Source: an uncultured Actinomycetes bacterium
GTDB taxonomy: Bacteria > Actinomycetota > Actinomycetes > Nanopelagicales > Nanopelagicaceae
Reading direction: 5' to 3'
NCBI GenBank assembly: GCA_903834145.1
Contig: CAILHY010000014.1
Location: forward strand, 33,032-97,031
DNA length: 64,000 bases
A program made the translations under genes and the position numbers. Positions within the stretch are counted from its first letter, which is position 1; each line of letters opens with the position of its first letter. A model generated the notes under the pieces. It was not told the DNA's origin. It worked only from the letters and a program-made list of their open reading frames with translations, and did not search any database. Positions 9,135 to 17,457 of the stretch are shown in pieces.

Positions 9135-10168
9135 ATAGTGAATTGACATCTCTCATTGAGTCCGGAATTCCTGGATTAGTTTTTGCGAGCTCTCATGAAG
9201 GCAGACGAAGTACCACATCAATCGGAAATCGTTCCAGCCTAGATCTAGCTTCGCCATTACTTATGACTAACGAGACTTCATTTGATCTTGGCTCGTTGAC
9301 AAAGATTATAATTACAACCTCGGCTCTTATGGATTTAGTACACGAGAAGAAGATATCTCTAGAAGATAAAATTTCTAAATATATCTCACAGTGGAACATA
9401 TCTGAGAAATCTGAAATCACGATCCGAGAACTTCTTCAACATCGTGGGGGATTGTGGGAGTGGCGTCCGCTCTATATTTCTTTGCAGGATCCAAGTGAAG
9501 TTGTTGATTACATCGCGAGATTGCCATTGCGTTATCCCGTGAATCAGAACAGGCACTACTCGGATCTTGGCTTCATAACTTTAGGTAACGTTGTGGCAAG
9601 AATCTTGGGAACTGGTTTGGAAAGTTTGGAGTTCGCACATACTAAGTTTGGCGCGCCAGATGATAAAAGTGATGTTGCAGCGACTTCCCGAGGTGATCGG
9701 TTGGAAAGGGAAATGGTGGGATCCCATGCGCCCTATCCTGTTCCAGAAAAAGTCGAGGACTTCAATCAGTGGCGCACCCACGTACTCAGTGGCGAAGTTA
9801 ATGATGGCAACTCCTTTCATCTCATGGGCTCAGTTTCTGGACATGCTGGCCTGTTCTCCACCGCAGAGGATCTTTTAGATTTTGGCGAAAGAATCGAGCG
9901 ACATCCTCAATTTGAAATCTTCACAAGGAGCGGAGCTGATGCGGACGCTCATCTTGGTTTTCGCAGTTGGGTTGATACCTTCGAAGGGTGCGCAGATAGG
10001 TTCTATGGACATACAGGATTCCCCGGGACCGTTCTTGGGATCTCATCTCGACATAAGGCGGTAGCAACTCTGCTCACCAACCGCCTCCATGTGGAGGGAG
10101 CGCCTAGGCCAACGGAGGAGCTGTGGCGCCCAATTTTGCGCTCATTTCACCAGAGTCTGCATCGATAA
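9131..10168 (+). CDS. Serine hydrolase, beta-lactamase/class C PBP fold
   Basis: Serine hydrolase of 345 residues with the penicillin-recognising triad: S55-L-T-K58 (SxxK), Y143-S-D145 (YxN-like) and H294-T-G296. ATG 9131 is chosen because it overlaps the epimerase stop (ATGA) and has GGGAGAG about 10 bases upstream; an in-frame GTG at 9122 sits on that site. No signal peptide is seen, so it probably acts in the cytoplasm. This makes antibiotic resistance unlikely and peptide or muropeptide trimming more likely. B. subtilis carries a beta-lactamase-fold gene (ybbE/amlB) in its MurNAc recycling cluster, a useful parallel. The exact reaction (D-aminopeptidase, carboxypeptidase or esterase) is unknown. 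Confidence 0.85.
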   Translation: MNSELTSLIESGIPGLVFASSHEGRRSTTSIGNRSSLDLASPLLMTNETSFDLGSLTKIIITTSALMDLVHEKKISLEDKISKYISQWNISEKSEITIRELLQHRGGLWEWRPLYISLQDPSEVVDYIARLPLRYPVNQNRHYSDLGFITLGNVVARILGTGLESLEFAHTKFGAPDDKSDVAATSRGDRLEREMVGSHAPYPVPEKVEDFNQWRTHVLSGEVNDGNSFHLMGSVSGHAGLFSTAEDLLDFGERIERHPQFEIFTRSGADADAHLGFRSWVDTFEGCADRFYGHTGFPGTVLGISSRHKAVATLLTNRLHVEGAPRPTEELWRPILRSFHQSLHR

Positions 10169-10185
10169 ATCATCCTCAAAAAGGG

Positions 10186-10214
10186 TTGACGGATACCGCC
10201 AGTTTGGCAATAAT
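10186..10214 (+). promoter_or_regulatory. Near-consensus promoter of the murR-sugar importer operon
   Basis: TTGACG (10186-10191), a 17-base spacer and AATAAT (10209-10214) form one of the best sigma-70-type promoters in the window. It lies 18 bases after the hydrolase stop and gives a leader of about 50 bases before ATG 10270. Confidence 0.75.
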
Positions 10215-10221
10215 TTTCGCC
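10206..10221 (+). promoter_or_regulatory. Candidate operator overlapping the -10 box
   Basis: The 16-base stretch GGCAATAATTTTCGCC is an imperfect palindrome (12 of 16 positions match its reverse complement) and covers the -10 box. A repressor here would block transcription, and the next gene encodes a MurR/RpiR-type regulator, so autoregulation is possible. Palindromy is seen; the binding protein is inferred. Confidence 0.35.
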
Positions 10222-10269
10222 TACAAGAGATTTGTCTGAAGGATTTTTTCACCATCAAAGGAGCCGGCA

Positions 10270-11238
10270 ATGGCAAAGAAGCCCCCTGCCCTACAAGTTG
10301 TCGGTAAAAACTATCGAGACCTCCTGGGTGAAATTGGCAACTCTTTTCCATCTTTCCACGCAAGTGAAGCCGCTATAGCGCACACCGTTCTTGATAATCC
10401 CGAACTTGTGGCCACGATGAATATCTCACAACTTGCACTCGCGAGTTCTACCTCTGTCGCATCAGTCGTGAGATTTAGCAAAGCTGTGGGATTTAAGGGC
10501 TATCCAGAGTTTCGTATGGCGCTCGTGAGTGAGTTAAGTCGCTTGGCGCACACTGGAATTGAAACCTCCGAGCTCGACGGCGGAATTACTGTCAATGATT
10601 CCGCTGCAGATGTTATTCGCAAGATCGCACAAGCCGACGCACGTGCCATTCAATCAACTGCCGAAAGACTTGATGTTGCAAGTTTTACCGCGACAATCGA
10701 TGCTTGGGAAAAAGCAAAAATTGTTGGTGTTTTCGGTGTTGCTTCAGGAGCCTACGTAGCTATGGATTTACAACTAAAACTTAATCGCCTCGGCAAGAAT
10801 TCTGTTGCCTGGAAAGATGCACACATGGCTCTTACTTCCATTGCTCTACTTGGCAAAGGCGATGTTCTCGTTGCCATTAGCCATAGTGGCACCACTGTTG
10901 ATGTAGTTGACGTCATGACCGAATTCAAAGCAAGAGGCGTAAAAATTATTCTCATCACAAATACGCTACGCAGTCCATCTACTGCTATTGCTGATCTTGT
11001 TCTCTATACATCTGCTCGGGAAACCACTTTCCGAAGCGGAGCGACCGCCAGTCGCATTGCTCAACTAACAGTGGTTGATTGTCTCTGCGTTGCATTAGCG
11101 CAGAGAAACTGGAGCGCAACTAAAAGCGCTTTAGATCTTTCAAGAGAGGCAATCGGAAGCCGAACTGGAAAGAAAGTGCACGATGAAGGAATGCATGCAA
11201 GTAGTACCCCAACCCGCTCTCGAGGAGGAAATAAGTGA
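10270..11238 (+). CDS. MurR/RpiR-family transcriptional regulator
   Basis: Sugar-phosphate-responsive regulator of 322 residues. An RpiR-type helix-turn-helix lies at about residues 20-85 (MNISQLALASSTSVASVVRFSK). A SIS domain lies at about 125-260, with VAISHSGTTVDVVDV as the phosphosugar-binding loop. A polar tail of about 40 residues follows. In E. coli MurR the ligand is MurNAc-6-P, the product of AnmK and substrate of MurQ; that ligand fits here but is not proven. AAAGGAG precedes ATG 10270. The stop overlaps the GTG of the sugar-binding protein (GTGA), so the regulator is cotranscribed with the importer it probably controls. Confidence 0.9.
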   Translation: MAKKPPALQVVGKNYRDLLGEIGNSFPSFHASEAAIAHTVLDNPELVATMNISQLALASSTSVASVVRFSKAVGFKGYPEFRMALVSELSRLAHTGIETSELDGGITVNDSAADVIRKIAQADARAIQSTAERLDVASFTATIDAWEKAKIVGVFGVASGAYVAMDLQLKLNRLGKNSVAWKDAHMALTSIALLGKGDVLVAISHSGTTVDVVDVMTEFKARGVKIILITNTLRSPSTAIADLVLYTSARETTFRSGATASRIAQLTVVDCLCVALAQRNWSATKSALDLSREAIGSRTGKKVHDEGMHASSTPTRSRGGNK

Positions 11239-12518
11239 GAAAGACACAACGCCGCGGTCGCGGCTTGGTGGCCGCGATTCTTGCAGCCAGTGCGATAGCT
11301 GTTCCAGTAATGGCAGCGATTCCTGCACATGCAGCAACAGAACTTTCGTTCTGGAGCTGGCGCCCTGAAGATAAAGTCTTCTATGAAGCCCAAGCTGCTG
11401 ATTTCTTGGCTGCTACAGGTATCGCAGTTAAGTTCACTCCATATGTTGCCACTGAGTACAACGCAACGCTGGCAACCGCTCTTACCGCAGGTAAGGGTCC
11501 AGATGTAATGCAGATCCGTGCTTATGGTGGAATGGCGAACCTTTCCGATGCTGGCAATTTCTTGCCATTAACATCGAAGTTGGTTCCAGCCCTTGCAAAG
11601 ATTCCTGCCGGAACTCTTGCTGGTGCTCAGGGATACACCGACAAGCACCAATTCGGGCTCCCTTATGCCACTTCCGTTTTGGGAGTTATGTATAACCCAG
11701 CACTCCTTAAGAAAGCTGGCATTAAAGCCCTTCCAACAACATGGGATTCATTCCTTGGCGTTCTCTCACGTGTGAAGTCCGCAGGAATCATGCCTCTTGG
11801 AAATGGAACAGGCTATGCACCAGGACTTGAACAACTCTGGGGCGCAGTAGGTCCAGCGTTCTACGGTGGAACTGCTTTCTACAAGGATGTAGTTGCTGGC
11901 AACCGCACCTTCACGGATAAGAACTTCGTAGCATCACTTCAAGCCGTTAAGGACCTTGTTGCATATATGCCAGCAGGAGCCGAAGGTTTGGATTACAACA
12001 CTGCACGTGGCCTCTTCGCTAACGAAAAAGCCGCGTTCTATATCGGTGGAAACTATGAAATCTCCTATTTCCGCAGCTTGAATCCATCACTCAGCGTTGG
12101 CTGGATTCCTGCACCTTCAGCATCCGCAGGATCACCTCGCTATGTCACTAACTGGGCAGATGGTGCTTTTGCAATTAATGCGAAGACCACTCATAAGACT
12201 GAAGCACTCAAGTTCCTGAACTTCTTGGCAAGCAAAGACTTTAATCAAGCAGCAGCTGATCAGCTTGGTTGGATTCCTACCGTTTCCGGAATCAAGGTAA
12301 CTGATCCTGCAGTGATCGCAATGCAACGTGCAATCCCTACTTTGGGAACGCCATTCCTATCACTCGTTGGATTCCGTTATGGAACCCCAACAAGTTCATC
12401 CATTATGCAACCAGGATTCCAAAAGGTTGCAGCCGGTACGAAAACTTCTGCTGATTTGGCAAAAGATATTCAAGCTGGTGTTGCATCTTGGTATAAGCCA
12501 CTAACAGGTAAGGCCTAA
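11235..12518 (+). CDS. Sugar ABC transporter substrate-binding protein (family 1)
   Basis: Exported carbohydrate-binding protein of 427 residues. The signal peptide has an RKTQRRGR start and a hydrophobic core, with a probable cut after AHA near residue 33. The mature N terminus TELSFWSWRPED and the motif GKGPDVMQIRAYGG are typical of family-1 sugar-binding proteins such as MalE/UgpB relatives. AGGAGG lies 6 bases before the GTG start. Context (regulator, kinase, anmK, murQ) suggests GlcNAc, MurNAc or a wall disaccharide as ligand; this is inference. A strong terminator follows the gene. Confidence 0.9.
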   Translation: MRKTQRRGRGLVAAILAASAIAVPVMAAIPAHAATELSFWSWRPEDKVFYEAQAADFLAATGIAVKFTPYVATEYNATLATALTAGKGPDVMQIRAYGGMANLSDAGNFLPLTSKLVPALAKIPAGTLAGAQGYTDKHQFGLPYATSVLGVMYNPALLKKAGIKALPTTWDSFLGVLSRVKSAGIMPLGNGTGYAPGLEQLWGAVGPAFYGGTAFYKDVVAGNRTFTDKNFVASLQAVKDLVAYMPAGAEGLDYNTARGLFANEKAAFYIGGNYEISYFRSLNPSLSVGWIPAPSASAGSPRYVTNWADGAFAINAKTTHKTEALKFLNFLASKDFNQAAADQLGWIPTVSGIKVTDPAVIAMQRAIPTLGTPFLSLVGFRYGTPTSSSIMQPGFQKVAAGTKTSADLAKDIQAGVASWYKPLTGKA

Positions 12519-12527
12519 GAAATAGGG

Positions 12528-12565
12528 CTGGGCGCAGGGGTAAAACTCTGCGCCCAGTTTTTCTT
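12528..12565 (+). terminator. Rho-independent terminator after the sugar-binding protein gene
   Basis: CTGGGCGCAG (12528-12537) and CTGCGCCCAG (12548-12557) form a perfect 10-base stem with a 10-base loop, followed directly by TTTTTCTT. It lies inside the operon, before the permeases. Partial read-through would give more binding protein than membrane subunits. Confidence 0.85.
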
Positions 12566-12603
12566 AACATCACCACTAATTCTAAATAATCTAGAGGAGC
12601 GCT

Positions 12604-13524
12604 GTGTCCAAGACTGGGTTGCAAAGAGAGCAGAGGAAATTCACTTTTCTGCTCCTAGCCCCAGGCTTGTTGACCATTATTATTTTCACCAGTATCCCCG
12701 CGCTCACCACTTTGAGTTACGCCTTCTTTCATTGGAAAGGTTTTCAACGAGGCTCCTTTGCTGGCTTTGAGAATTTCCATCGTCTCTTTAGTTTTCCATT
12801 CAAGGATCAATTCCTTATGGCGCTGCGTCACAACCTCCTAGTCTTTGTCGGGATTTTTACCTTGCAGACCGCCGCGGGAATACTTATCGCCTACAGTCTT
12901 TATCGGATGATCAAGGGTCAACGATTCTTTAGAACGGTGACTTTTCTCCCTGTGATTTTTTCTCTGGTCATTGTTGGATATATGTGGCAAGCACTTCTGG
13001 ATCCTTTTTATGGACCAGTAAATAATATTCTTCATAGCATCGGGCTCGATTCGCTCGCCCGCACGTGGCTCGGAAGCACCAGCACTGCACTGCCTACTTT
13101 GGTTTTCATCAACCTATGGCGCTGGGTTGGCTTTCCGGCAATTATTTTTCTCTCCGGGTTTAACGCAATTAATCAGGAATACCTAGAGGCCGCCAGAATT
13201 GATGGCGCTTCTGAGGGTCAAATATTTCGTAAAGTTATGTTCCCTTTACTTGCTCCATCTATGACCATCGTCGCCATTCTTACTTTTATTGGCGCCTTCG
13301 AATGGTTTGACCTGCCGTATGTGCTTGGAGGTTCCAGTGGAGGACCAGCGGGTGCAACGGACACGTTGGCGCTGATGTTCTATCGCCTCTCATTCGGATC
13401 CGTTGATTCTGGTGCCAATGAGATCGGAATTGGTTCAGCTCTCGGCGTTCTTATCTTCTCCATAGTCGGAGTCGGCGCAGCATTTGGCTCTAAATACTTA
13501 CGAAGCCGCGAGGTAGATGTGTGA
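12604..13524 (+). CDS. Sugar ABC transporter permease (MalF/UgpA type)
   Basis: Inner-membrane permease of 306 residues, with a first membrane segment near LLLAPGLLTIIIFTSIPAL and the EAA loop EAARIDGASEGQIFRKVMFP near residues 196-215, which contacts the ATPase. The start is GTG with AGAGGAG just upstream and short spacing. It overlaps the second permease by four bases (GTGA). Usual family length. Confidence 0.92.
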   Translation: MSKTGLQREQRKFTFLLLAPGLLTIIIFTSIPALTTLSYAFFHWKGFQRGSFAGFENFHRLFSFPFKDQFLMALRHNLLVFVGIFTLQTAAGILIAYSLYRMIKGQRFFRTVTFLPVIFSLVIVGYMWQALLDPFYGPVNNILHSIGLDSLARTWLGSTSTALPTLVFINLWRWVGFPAIIFLSGFNAINQEYLEAARIDGASEGQIFRKVMFPLLAPSMTIVAILTFIGAFEWFDLPYVLGGSSGGPAGATDTLALMFYRLSFGSVDSGANEIGIGSALGVLIFSIVGVGAAFGSKYLRSREVDV

Positions 13525-14348
13525 TTAAAGCGCTTTCGTCACGAATCTTCTTCCGATCAATTTTGATTTTCAATGCGGTAATGGTTTTGGTGCCCGTTCT
13601 CTTCCTCATTAACTCATCGCTTCGTGAAACTAATGATTTTGCGCGCAATCCGATCAAGTTGGCCACCTCGCCACATTGGGCGAATTTCAGTAGCGTCTGG
13701 GCCAACGGCGCCTTCGCAACCTATTTAAAGAATTCTCTTATTATTACCGTTGGATCAACCATCCTGATTCTGACACTTGCTCTTGGTGCAGGTTTTGTTC
13801 TCGGGCGATACACCTTTAAAGGTCAAAACTTCATCATGGGATTCATTCTTTCTGGAATGTTGGTCCCTGCGAAATTAGCGATCTTGCCTCTTTTTATTCA
13901 ACTGAAATGGATGCATCTCCTTGATTCACATCTTGGATTAATCTTGGTTTACACATCAGGTGCGCTACCAGCCGCAATATTTATCATGAGTGGTTTCTTC
14001 AGATCGCTGCCTGCTGATCTAGATAGCGCAGCTCGAATAGATGGTGCTTCAGAATTTCAGCTACTACGAAGAGTCTTGGCACCACTAGTTCGTCCTGGGT
14101 TATCGATTGTTGCTATTTACTCGGCAATCCCCATCTGGAATGACTTCTTCTTGCCTTTAGTCTTTCTACAAACGCCCGAGAAGAAGACCATCATGCAAGG
14201 TCTTACAGTTTTCTTTGGCGAGTATTCATCCCAGTGGGGAATCATCTTCGCGGGGCTGACTTTGGCAGCACTTCCGCTCATCGTTCTTTATTTAATTCTT
14301 TCCGAGCAATTTATTAAAGGCCTTACAGCCGGCGCAGTGAAAGGGTAA
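13521..14348 (+). CDS. Sugar ABC transporter permease (MalG/UgpE type)
   Basis: Second permease of the sugar importer, 275 residues, with about six membrane segments and the EAA loop DSAARIDGASEFQLLRRVLAP near residues 169-190. GTG start overlaps the previous stop. No ATPase gene follows: the next gene is a kinase. As in other actinobacterial and Gram-positive CUT1 systems, a shared MsmK/MsiK-type ATPase encoded elsewhere probably energises it. Confidence 0.92.
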   Translation: MIKALSSRIFFRSILIFNAVMVLVPVLFLINSSLRETNDFARNPIKLATSPHWANFSSVWANGAFATYLKNSLIITVGSTILILTLALGAGFVLGRYTFKGQNFIMGFILSGMLVPAKLAILPLFIQLKWMHLLDSHLGLILVYTSGALPAAIFIMSGFFRSLPADLDSAARIDGASEFQLLRRVLAPLVRPGLSIVAIYSAIPIWNDFFLPLVFLQTPEKKTIMQGLTVFFGEYSSQWGIIFAGLTLAALPLIVLYLILSEQFIKGLTAGAVKG

Positions 14349-14351
14349 AGA

Positions 14352-15230
14352 ATGTTGTCGCTAGGAATTGATGCAGGTGCTTCATCCACAAAATGGGCAC
14401 TTTTGAACGACAAGGGAGTCTTTCGAGAAGGTTCCCTCTTGGCAATGGATGGACACATAAACAAAGCGCCGTCTCGAGCTCGGATGATCCATGTGCTCGA
14501 AGAAATTGTTGCACTAGCCATGCCTGAAAAAATCACCTCAATATATGCAGGAATTACAGGTATCGCTGAAACCGAATCAGGTTCGGCAGCAATAAAGTCA
14601 ATCTTTACAAGCATTTTTGGGGATATCCCAATTGATTTGGTATCAGATATTGAACTTGGTTATCGCGCAAATTTTGAACCTGGTGAAGGGATTTTCCTTT
14701 ACGCCGGAACGGGATCGATCGCAATGTATATAGACGAAAACGAAAAGATCTTTCGGGCAGGTGGCTGGGGATATTTGCTCGGTGATGAAGGCGCCGGCTA
14801 TTGGATCGGGCGAGAAGCAATACGCCAAGTGCTCACGACACTTGAAAGTGGAACGTCATTTACATCGGATTCGTTTGAGTCAGAGATCTTGGGATCTATC
14901 CATTGCAAAGACTGGAAAGACATTAAGTCATTTGTATATTCCGACGACAGGGCAAAGATCGCTGAACTTTCACGGCTCGTTGCCTCTCTCGCGATCCATG
15001 GTGATGCAAAAGCGCTAAAGATCCTCATAAGTGCAGGGAGCGCCCTCGCAAATTTAGTCTGGAGACTTGAAGAAATTGTCAGGAAAGGCAACTTGCGCGT
15101 GATTTTTGCTGGGGGACTCAATGCACCAGAGAGTCCACTTTCGAGCGAACTCATCAAACAGATAGCTCGCCCCGTAGAGGTTTCTCACGTGAGAGCAGCA
15201 AATCGGGCTGCAGAGTTAGCTAGGAAGTGA
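14352..15230 (+). CDS. GlcNAc/MurNAc-type sugar kinase (BadF/BcrA ATPase family)
   Basis: ASKHA-fold kinase of 292 residues. The phosphate-1 loop is LGIDAGASSTKWAL (residues 4-17), and GTGSIAMY with GGWGYLLGDEGAGYWIG near residues 120-155 is the hallmark of N-acetylglucosamine kinases and of MurK, which phosphorylates both MurNAc and GlcNAc. It starts three bases after the permease stop with AAAGGG upstream, so it likely phosphorylates the imported sugar. If MurNAc is accepted, it makes MurNAc-6-P for MurQ and for the MurR-type regulator. The 3' end overlaps mutY by 15 bases. Specificity cannot be settled from sequence. Confidence 0.85.
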   Translation: MLSLGIDAGASSTKWALLNDKGVFREGSLLAMDGHINKAPSRARMIHVLEEIVALAMPEKITSIYAGITGIAETESGSAAIKSIFTSIFGDIPIDLVSDIELGYRANFEPGEGIFLYAGTGSIAMYIDENEKIFRAGGWGYLLGDEGAGYWIGREAIRQVLTTLESGTSFTSDSFESEILGSIHCKDWKDIKSFVYSDDRAKIAELSRLVASLAIHGDAKALKILISAGSALANLVWRLEEIVRKGNLRVIFAGGLNAPESPLSSELIKQIARPVEVSHVRAANRAAELARK

Positions 15231-16067
15231 GTACGAACTTTTTGTTTTCTTGTGAATAAGCCCATCTGCAATGAGCGTTTCGAGGGCCTTTTCTACTTGT
15301 GAATCATCATGCCAAAGTTTCTTTAATAGTTTTTCCGTAAGCCATTCATTCTCTCGGAGTGCTTGAAGGATCGTTCCTCGACATTGTCGATCACTCCCAT
15401 GCCACGTTTGTGTTTTACGAATTGTTGTTGATTTCGGAAAACCCGCTTTGCGCCATTGGCACACATTCGCTACGGGGCACATTTCACAATGGGGGTTTCG
15501 CGCAGTGCACACAAGGGCACCGAGTTCCATAGTTGCCGCTGCCCAAATGTGAGCACCATCTTTAGGTATCAATTCTTTCCGAACCGCTTTCTCAGTTTTT
15601 GAGGTAGAGGAAGTAGGGGATTCCTGCCCGTCGAATAGGCGAACAAAGAGCCGTCGAATATTTACATCTAAAACCAGTGAACTCTCTTTATAGGCAAAGG
15701 CAGTGATGGCCGCTGCCGTGTATTCGCCAACGCCAGGTAAAGTTCTTAGAAGATGCTCGCTAGTGGGAACCTTGTTATTAAATTCAGTCGCGATAATTTT
15801 TGCGCTTTCATGTAGCCGAAGTGCACGACGTGGATAGCCTAAACGGCCCCATGCAGTAATCACTTCGGCCGTTGGCGCTAGTGCAAGATCGGCGGCCGTT
15901 GGCCAGCGCTGCATCCACTCATTCCATTTCGGTAGTACCCGATTGACCGGCGTTTGTTGGAGCATGAACTCACTGACCATTACGCCCCACGGGGTTGTAT
16001 TTCTCCAAGGTAGGTCGCGCTTGTTGCTCTCAAACCAGGAAATGATTTCCTTTTCTACTGCGCTCAT
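15216..16067 (-). CDS. mutY: A/G-specific adenine DNA glycosylase MutY
   Basis: Removes adenine mispaired with 8-oxoguanine. The 283-residue protein has the catalytic glutamate E33 (SEFMLQQTPV), helix-hairpin-helix LPGVGEYTAAA (110-120), catalytic D134 (LDVNIRR), and the four-cysteine Fe-S loop C-x6-C-x2-C-x5-C (CTARNPHCEMCPVANVC). The region after the Fe-S loop is only about 75 residues, shorter than the NUDIX-like 8-oxoG recognition domain of E. coli MutY (350 residues), so that domain is reduced or absent. Start overlaps the radA stop by four bases, so the two repair genes form an operon. Confidence 0.93.
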   Translation of the reverse strand: MSAVEKEIISWFESNKRDLPWRNTTPWGVMVSEFMLQQTPVNRVLPKWNEWMQRWPTAADLALAPTAEVITAWGRLGYPRRALRLHESAKIIATEFNNKVPTSEHLLRTLPGVGEYTAAAITAFAYKESSLVLDVNIRRLFVRLFDGQESPTSSTSKTEKAVRKELIPKDGAHIWAAATMELGALVCTARNPHCEMCPVANVCQWRKAGFPKSTTIRKTQTWHGSDRQCRGTILQALRENEWLTEKLLKKLWHDDSQVEKALETLIADGLIHKKTKSSYSLPS

Positions 16068-17431
16068 TCTCCAGAGATCTTGACTCGGCTCAAAGCTTGA
16101 TCTAGTCGAGAAACTTCTACGATTTCCATTCCTTCAATCTTCGTATCGCTTCCCAATGGCACTAGGGCTCTCTTGAATCCCAATCGATAAGCTTCGGCCA
16201 AGCGGCGACCTACCCCACTTACTTTTCGGATTTCACCAGCAAGACCCACCTCACCAATGGCAACAAGATCACCGGGAAGTGCCAAACCTTTGGCCGCCGA
16301 TGCAACGGCAAGTGCTAAAGCAAGATCTGCTGCAGGTTCGGTCATCTTCATTCCGCCAACAGTTGCTGCATAGACATCTCGTCCTGCAATGCGAATATTT
16401 GCTCGAAGTTCAAGGACTGCCAAGGTCATCGAAGTCCGAGCAGCATCGAGTCCGCTCGTCACTCGCCTGGCATTGCCGTAATCGTTATCGCGCCCAAGAC
16501 CAACGAGCGCTTGAATTTCGGCCAAGAGTGGACGTCGACCTTCGAGCGTCACAGTCACGCAAGTGCCAGGGACTGGTTCGGTATGCCGAGTTGTGAAGAG
16601 GCCAGTGGGATCGGCGACACTTTCGATTCCGCCATCATGCAAATCAAAACATCCAACTTCATCACTTGCACCAAAACGATTCTTGGTTGCTCGGATAAGT
16701 CGTAGCCGTGAATGACGTTCGCCTTCAAATTGCAAAACTACATCCACGATATGTTCCAACAATCGAGGACCAGCGATAGATCCATCTTTGGTGACGTGAC
16801 CAACTAAGAGCAAAGTTATATCGCGATCTTTTGCTAAGCGAATGAGCGCTCCGGCAACTTCACGCACTTGAGTTACTCCGCCCGCAGCGCCATCTGCAGC
16901 GCCACTGCTCATTGTTTGGATACTGTCGATGATTAATAAGTTTGGTTTGACCGTGTCAATGTGTGAAATGACCGCGCCTAAATCATTTTCTGAAGCGAGC
17001 CACAAAAGTGGGTCCACTGCTCCAATGCGTTCGGCTCGAAGTCGGACTTGCGAGGCTGATTCTTCCCCGCTTATGTAAAGCGCCCGGATTCCTCGCGAAG
17101 CGCTTTGTGCTGCAACGGTAAGCAAGAGAGTGGATTTACCAACACCTGGTTCTCCAGCTAGCAATATCGCAGCCCCGGGTACAAGTCCTCCGCCCAAAAC
17201 TCTATCGAGTTCAGTGACACCGGTAGAGCGCGCTGAGGCACTGGAAAGATCGACTTCACCGATAGGTGTTGCAACGTGAGTTACTGCACCAGGAACTAAC
17301 GACAATCGTTTCGGCGCTGCGATTTCTTCAACACTGCCCCAGACCTGACATTCGCCACATCGGCCCACCCATTTATTTGTGGTCCATCCGCATTCAACGC
17401 AACGGAATGGGTCTTTCTCGGGTTTGGCCAT
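16064..17431 (-). CDS. radA: DNA repair protein RadA
   Basis: ATP-dependent branch-migration and recombination helper, 455 residues. N-terminal zinc finger C11-x2-C14 and C25-x2-C28, Walker A GEPGVGKS (93-100), the RadA-specific KNRFG motif near residue 250, and a Lon-protease-like C-terminal domain (TVGGMKMTEPAADLALALA) are all present. Normal family length. It precedes mutY on the same strand with a four-base overlap. Confidence 0.96.
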   Translation of the reverse strand: MAKPEKDPFRCVECGWTTNKWVGRCGECQVWGSVEEIAAPKRLSLVPGAVTHVATPIGEVDLSSASARSTGVTELDRVLGGGLVPGAAILLAGEPGVGKSTLLLTVAAQSASRGIRALYISGEESASQVRLRAERIGAVDPLLWLASENDLGAVISHIDTVKPNLLIIDSIQTMSSGAADGAAGGVTQVREVAGALIRLAKDRDITLLLVGHVTKDGSIAGPRLLEHIVDVVLQFEGERHSRLRLIRATKNRFGASDEVGCFDLHDGGIESVADPTGLFTTRHTEPVPGTCVTVTLEGRRPLLAEIQALVGLGRDNDYGNARRVTSGLDAARTSMTLAVLELRANIRIAGRDVYAATVGGMKMTEPAADLALALAVASAAKGLALPGDLVAIGEVGLAGEIRKVSGVGRRLAEAYRLGFKRALVPLGSDTKIEGMEIVEVSRLDQALSRVKISGE

Positions 17432-17457
17432 AGGGATAGCCTAGAGCGAAGTGCTGA

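Noticed and set aside
9131..10168. Antibiotic-resistance beta-lactamase
   Set aside because: The motifs are shared by many non-lactamase serine hydrolases, no signal peptide is present, and the neighbours point to wall-peptide processing.
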